A stretch of 9,675 bases of DNA from Moraxellaceae bacterium (lineage in GTDB: Bacteria; Pseudomonadota; Gammaproteobacteria; Pseudomonadales; Ketobacteraceae), in NCBI GenBank assembly GCA_002402125.1, contig NVVG01000065.1, positions 10,661-20,335 of the forward strand. The letters run 5' to 3'. Each line of letters starts with the position of its first letter. Positions within the stretch are counted from its first letter, which is position 1. Under the pieces are notes generated by a model that worked only from the letters and a program-made list of their open reading frames with translations, had not been told where the DNA came from and did no database searches. A program made the position numbers and the translations under genes. Of this stretch, positions 6,449 through 9,675 are shown in pieces.

Positions 6449-7825
6449 GTGAAAAATAAAATAACCAAAGTTCTTATGCTGTCAATATCTGCCATCATCG
6501 CCAGCGGGTGTGATGTGATAAATGATATTGGCCAAGGCAATGGGTATGCGGCAAAAAATATCTGCTCTAATATGTTTATCAGCGGCCAAGACAAAAAGGA
6601 AACGATGAAGAAATTTGTCGGTCCTGAAATAAGCCCGCTGTCGCTTATTTGGTTGGTTCAAACCGATGAGCAAGCAGGTTTGGTTCATGTCGCAGACCTT
6701 CTTACGCTAAATAAAAATCGATCTGAAGCCGTTTATCGCCCAGGTTTTGGTTGTACTATTCAACATGAATTAACGATTGAAGAACTGGATGCGCAAACTC
6801 CAGATACTCTTTATAGCGTGACTTTATCGGACAATGAAACTTGGCCCTTTGGCAGCGCTGGTTTAGCCCCGCAATCAAATGCAAACATTGATTATCAAGC
6901 AATTGATCAGGCCATTGACGTAGGTTTTACACCGGTTGAGGAGAAACAAACAACGTCTATAGTGGTTGCCCATCAAGGTAAACTCATCGCCGAACGTTAT
7001 CGAGATAGCTTTGGCCCTGCTGTTCCTGTTTTGGGCTGGTCAATGTCAAAAAGTGTCACCAGTACACTGGTGGGATTGTTGTCGGATCAAAATATTTTAG
7101 ATGCGAACGATTCTTCTCTCTTCAGCGAGTGGGCGGGAACAGGAAAATCAGATATTACCATTAGCAACCTGTTGCAGATGGCGCACGGTTTACAATATGA
7201 CGAAAGCTCCCGTGGGGAAAATGCCGATCAAGCAAAGATGCTGTATCTAACACCCAATCATAGTCAATATATGATCGAGCGGCCTCTAGTGGAAGTGCCG
7301 GGCACTGTGTTTAATTATTCTACCGGAGCCACTGGGCTTTTGGCACGCCTTGTACAAGAAGCGGTTGGCGGCAGTTTAAGCGACGCCTATGAGTTTTATC
7401 AAACACAACTGTTTCATAAAATTGATATCACTTCTGCTGTGATAGAGCATGATACCGAAGGTTATTTTGTTGGTGGTGCTTCGGTTTATATGTCACCACG
7501 GGATTGGGCTCGGATGGGACAGCTCTATTTACAAAAAGGCACCTGGAATGGCGAAGAGATTTTATCAGAAACTTGGGTGGATTATGCGTTAACACCATCA
7601 TCAACTAATGACATATTTGGTGCTTCAATATGGTTGAATACGGAGCAGAAACGATGGGCTAGCTTGCCTGCGGATGCATTTGCATTTATGGGACATAATG
7701 AGCAAATCGTTCTCATCATACCTTCAGTTGAACTGGTAGTGGTTCGAAGTGGATTTACCTTTGGTGGATCAGAAGTTTCGCAGATTGAAACATTGGTTGC
7801 ATCAATCGTTCAAGCATTACCTTAA
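6449..7825 (+). CDS. lipoprotein serine hydrolase, class C beta-lactamase/NylB-like family
   Basis: The GTG start gives 458 residues. The N-terminus MKNKITKVLMLSISAIIASGC is a short lipoprotein signal peptide with Cys21 as the likely lipidated residue, so the enzyme is probably membrane-anchored facing the periplasm. Residues 22-130 form an extra N-terminal segment with two cysteines (39 and 102, in NICSNMF and GFGCT). The catalytic domain follows. SMSK has the nucleophile Ser198 and Lys201, NYST has Tyr290, and GHNEQ near residue 415 replaces the third KTG-type motif. SPRDWARMGQLYLQKGTW is a block typical of the 6-aminohexanoate-dimer hydrolase and EstB-like branch. Members cleave amides or esters; true beta-lactamase activity is not implied. 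The substrate cannot be read from sequence. The gene stands alone, divergent from the propeller gene and convergent with the HMG-CoA reductase gene. An ATG at 6428 is the alternative start. Confidence 0.88.
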   Translation: MKNKITKVLMLSISAIIASGCDVINDIGQGNGYAAKNICSNMFISGQDKKETMKKFVGPEISPLSLIWLVQTDEQAGLVHVADLLTLNKNRSEAVYRPGFGCTIQHELTIEELDAQTPDTLYSVTLSDNETWPFGSAGLAPQSNANIDYQAIDQAIDVGFTPVEEKQTTSIVVAHQGKLIAERYRDSFGPAVPVLGWSMSKSVTSTLVGLLSDQNILDANDSSLFSEWAGTGKSDITISNLLQMAHGLQYDESSRGENADQAKMLYLTPNHSQYMIERPLVEVPGTVFNYSTGATGLLARLVQEAVGGSLSDAYEFYQTQLFHKIDITSAVIEHDTEGYFVGGASVYMSPRDWARMGQLYLQKGTWNGEEILSETWVDYALTPSSTNDIFGASIWLNTEQKRWASLPADAFAFMGHNEQIVLIIPSVELVVVRSGFTFGGSEVSQIETLVASIVQALP

Positions 7826-7859
7826 GTTTTTATTTAGCCATTATTAAAGAAAATAATAC

Positions 7860-7905
7860 AAATCGATAACGTTATAGTGCACTCAGACTATAACGTTATC
7901 GATTT
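7860..7905. terminator. 19-bp hairpin, bidirectional terminator of convergent genes
   Basis: A perfect 19-bp stem (7860-7878 with 7887-7905) encloses the 8-base loop GCACTCAG. It sits 34 bases after the serine hydrolase stop. Its right arm overlaps the last codons and the TAA (7896-7898) of the minus-strand HMG-CoA reductase gene. The minus-strand side is followed by a T-rich stretch (TATTATTTTCTTT). The stem is AT-rich. Each arm itself contains the palindromes ATCGAT and ATAACGTTAT, so an operator role is conceivable but less likely at this position. Confidence 0.75.
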
Positions 7906-9092
7906 CTTCCGAGTTTATCATGGCTAGAAACCCAGTCACCCGCCAGCATTGCACCGCTCAGAGATAGATCGCCAGCGAGAACCGTGGCAGCAACAATCTC
8001 AGCAAATTTATTTACTTTTCCTGTGCCATAACAACCTAATAACTCAAGACACTCTTTTTGTGTTGGTAGTCCGGTACCACCACCATAGGTCGCTACGATA
8101 AGAGACGGTATGGTGATTGATACATAATAGTTACCTTCTGCGTCAAGGTCGAAGTAGGAGATTGCGGCGGAAGATTCTGCAATATTGGCAACGTCCTGGC
8201 CGCAGGCAATAAACATTGCCGCCAGTGCATTGGGTGAATGTACTCCATTGTTGTTTGATCCCGCCATAAAACTGCCGACGTGGGTAACTTGTCGCATTTT
8301 ATAAATCATCTCAGTCGATATGCCGAGAACCGATTGCATCACGCTGTCGGCAATGGTCACTTCGGCGATAACTCTTTTTCCGCGGGTATGCAGGGTGTTG
8401 AGCTGTGAATGTTTTTTGTCAGTATCCATTGCCCCTGATAACAAATAGCGTTGCATGCCAGGGTGGGGATAATTTAACGCAATCCATTCGCAGGCGGCGG
8501 AGGTTGCTTTGCCCACCATATTTTGTCCTGCAGCATCACCGGTAGTGTAGTTAAATCGTAGATATCGCATGCGGGCGGCAGCGTATTGCTCGATATTTCT
8601 GAGTGATCCTGATCTTGTTGTGTTTTCTGCTTCCGTTTTTATGGTTGGGAAGTTTTCGTCAATCCAAACCCCAAAATCTCGTGCTTGTCGTGCATCTTCA
8701 AAAATAAATACCGGCGCACGTTGCATCGCGTCATCAACAACAGATACTTTTACGCCGCCGGATTCACGGAGTAAGCGCATGCCCCGGTTGTAACTCGCAA
8801 CTAAAGACCCTTCGGTGGTGGCTAAGGGTACATAAAATTCCCCTTGGGCGTGTTCACCGTCTATTAGTAGTGGCCCGGCGAGGCCGATGGGAACTTGGGC
8901 AACACCGATAAAGTTTTCGATATTGCCAGCGGTTTCTGCTGGATCAACTGAATAATGGGCAAGATGGTTTAAACGGGTGTTGCTGACGTCTTCGACAAAC
9001 TCTCGACGAGTTTTTGCTGTTGCTTCCGTGTAATTATTTTCTTTGTCTCTTGGTACAGGTCGCCCCGTTGATTTTTTCGTATCGTTGCTCAT
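7896..9092 (-). CDS. hydroxymethylglutaryl-CoA reductase, class I type, soluble
   Basis: This 398-residue protein would reduce HMG-CoA to mevalonate with a nicotinamide cofactor, the committed step of the mevalonate pathway. Family motifs appear in order: ENFIGVAQVPIGLAGPL (59-75), ATTEGS with catalytic Glu94, GDAAGQNMV (185-193), DTDKK with catalytic Lys226, FIACGQD with catalytic Asp300, YGGGTGLPTQ (336-345), and a C-terminal SHDKLGRNR with catalytic His391. All four expected catalytic residues are present. GDAAGQNM and the late histidine tail fit the class I (eukaryotic/archaeal-like) form rather than the catabolic class II form. There is no membrane domain. The ATG at 9092 follows GAGAGG by six bases. 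It lies 60 bases downstream of the crotonase gene on the same strand, a probable operon. Class I members usually prefer NADPH; that is family knowledge. Most gammaproteobacteria lack this enzyme. Confidence 0.93.
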   Translation of the reverse strand: MSNDTKKSTGRPVPRDKENNYTEATAKTRREFVEDVSNTRLNHLAHYSVDPAETAGNIENFIGVAQVPIGLAGPLLIDGEHAQGEFYVPLATTEGSLVASYNRGMRLLRESGGVKVSVVDDAMQRAPVFIFEDARQARDFGVWIDENFPTIKTEAENTTRSGSLRNIEQYAAARMRYLRFNYTTGDAAGQNMVGKATSAACEWIALNYPHPGMQRYLLSGAMDTDKKHSQLNTLHTRGKRVIAEVTIADSVMQSVLGISTEMIYKMRQVTHVGSFMAGSNNNGVHSPNALAAMFIACGQDVANIAESSAAISYFDLDAEGNYYVSITIPSLIVATYGGGTGLPTQKECLELLGCYGTGKVNKFAEIVAATVLAGDLSLSGAMLAGDWVSSHDKLGRNR

Positions 9093-9098
9093 AGATAA

Positions 9099-9104
9099 CC
9101 TCTC
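9099..9104 (-). promoter_or_regulatory. ribosome-binding site for HMG-CoA reductase
   Basis: GAGAGG on the minus strand lies six bases before the ATG at 9092. It sits in the 60-base gap after the crotonase stop, where no strong terminator or promoter is visible. This supports co-transcription. Confidence 0.65.
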
Positions 9105-9152
9105 TTAATGAAATACATTTTGAAAAAATCAAAGGGGCGTAGTGCTAGATGA

Positions 9153-9675
9153 CTACTTCCACCAAGGGTAGAAGTCCGGCATATCGGTAGATGCCTTAGA
9201 GGTAAAGTTGGGTGGGCGTTTTTCTAAAAATGCTGCAACGCCTTCTTTGCCATCGGTCTTGCTGGCATAAAAGATTGCGAGGGTATCAACATTGTGCGCA
9301 TCACGAGGGTGCGGTTGGGCCGAAAGGCGCCAAATCATTTGGCGGGCGAGTGCAATGGACACTGGCGACTTTTCTGCAATCTTGCGTGCAATGACATAGG
9401 CTTCTTCTAATAAGGTTTCTGGGCTATGGATCGAACGAATTAAACCGGCTTCTTTTGCTGTTTCGGCGTCGATGATCTCTCCCGTGTAAATCCACTCCAA
9501 TGCTTTTGAGATGCCGACAACACGGGGCAGGAACCAGCTGGAACAAGCTTCAGGAGTGATACCGATCTTTTCGAAGACAAAACCGATGCGGGCTTTTTCT
9601 GATGCCAGGCGAATATCCATCGCTGAAATCATGGTAGCGCCAATGCCTACGGCTGCGCCGTTAACGGCGGCTATA
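9153..9675 (-). CDS. enoyl-CoA hydratase/isomerase (crotonase family), C-terminal part
   Basis: The minus-strand frame is open from the right edge to a TAG at 9153-9155, about 173 codons. It continues upstream of the internal ATG at 9632, so that ATG is not the start. The edge-proximal part reads IAAVNGAAVGIGATMISAMD, the crotonase oxyanion-hole and helix region. FGFVFEKIGITPEACSSWFLPRVVG follows in outline (FVFEKIGI, then PEACSSWFLPR), with the usual glutamate of the hydratase branch. The protein ends with STDMPDFYPWWK, a tail seen in one proteobacterial crotonase subgroup. Family enzymes add water to, or isomerise, enoyl-CoA thioesters in the cytoplasm. The exact substrate is not readable. 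The missing N-terminus (about 90-100 residues in typical members) lies beyond the window. It is the upstream partner of the HMG-CoA reductase gene. Confidence 0.92.
   Translation of the reverse strand, partial: IAAVNGAAVGIGATMISAMDIRLASEKARIGFVFEKIGITPEACSSWFLPRVVGISKALEWIYTGEIIDAETAKEAGLIRSIHSPETLLEEAYVIARKIAEKSPVSIALARQMIWRLSAQPHPRDAHNVDTLAIFYASKTDGKEGVAAFLEKRPPNFTSKASTDMPDFYPWWK

Noticed and set aside
9139..9156. GTAGT...ACTAC inverted repeat at the crotonase stop
   Set aside because: The stem is only five base pairs and has no T-tract, too weak to call a terminator. It would also argue against the likely operon.
9153..9632. Crotonase starting at the ATG at 9632 as a complete 159-residue protein
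   Set aside because: The frame continues upstream with the canonical AAVNGAAVGIGATM region, so the ATG is internal and the gene is cut by the window edge.

Overview
The window looks like chromosomal DNA from a free-living, probably marine, Gram-negative gammaproteobacterium (for example a Cellvibrionales/Spongiibacteraceae-type lineage). That placement is inference. It rests on a 7TMR-DISM sensor, a PEP-CTERM surface protein, Sec-exported periplasmic proteins, a crotonase of a common proteobacterial type and moderate GC by eye. No RNA gene, insertion sequence, CRISPR array or phage gene was seen.

Layout: (1) Positions 1-677, minus strand: the N-terminal part of a 7TMR-DISM receptor, open at the left edge. 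(2) Positions 678-958: a divergent control region with two overlapping GC-rich palindromes and a candidate sigma-70 promoter. (3) Positions 959-4315, plus strand: a secreted repetitive beta-solenoid protein with a glycine-rich linker and a C-terminal PEP-CTERM-type sorting signal. (4) Positions 4316-4424: a convergent gap with a 9-bp hairpin and a 14-nt palindrome. (5) Positions 4574-6163, minus strand: an exported beta-propeller-like protein of unknown function. Its frame may once have run on to 4425. (6) Positions 6164-6448: a divergent AT-rich promoter region. (7) Positions 6449-7825, plus strand: a lipoprotein serine hydrolase of the class C beta-lactamase/NylB type. (8) Positions 7860-7905: a strong 19-bp hairpin, probably a bidirectional terminator. 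(9) Positions 7896-9092, minus strand: a soluble class I-type HMG-CoA reductase. (10) Positions 9153-9675, minus strand: the C-terminal part of an enoyl-CoA hydratase/isomerase, open at the right edge and probably co-transcribed with the reductase.

How the genes fit together: the sensor and the PEP-CTERM protein diverge from one shared control region, so joint regulation in surface or exopolysaccharide biology is possible but unproven. The crotonase and HMG-CoA reductase form a likely two-gene acyl-CoA/mevalonate unit, which is unusual because most gammaproteobacteria make isoprenoids by the MEP route. The propeller protein and serine hydrolase diverge from each other and are both exported; nothing visible links their functions.

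The observations most worth a second look are the matched TGGGGT/ACCCCA inverted repeats on both sides of the PEP-CTERM gene, the altered PEP motif, the possible frameshifted tail of the propeller gene, and the HMG-CoA reductase.
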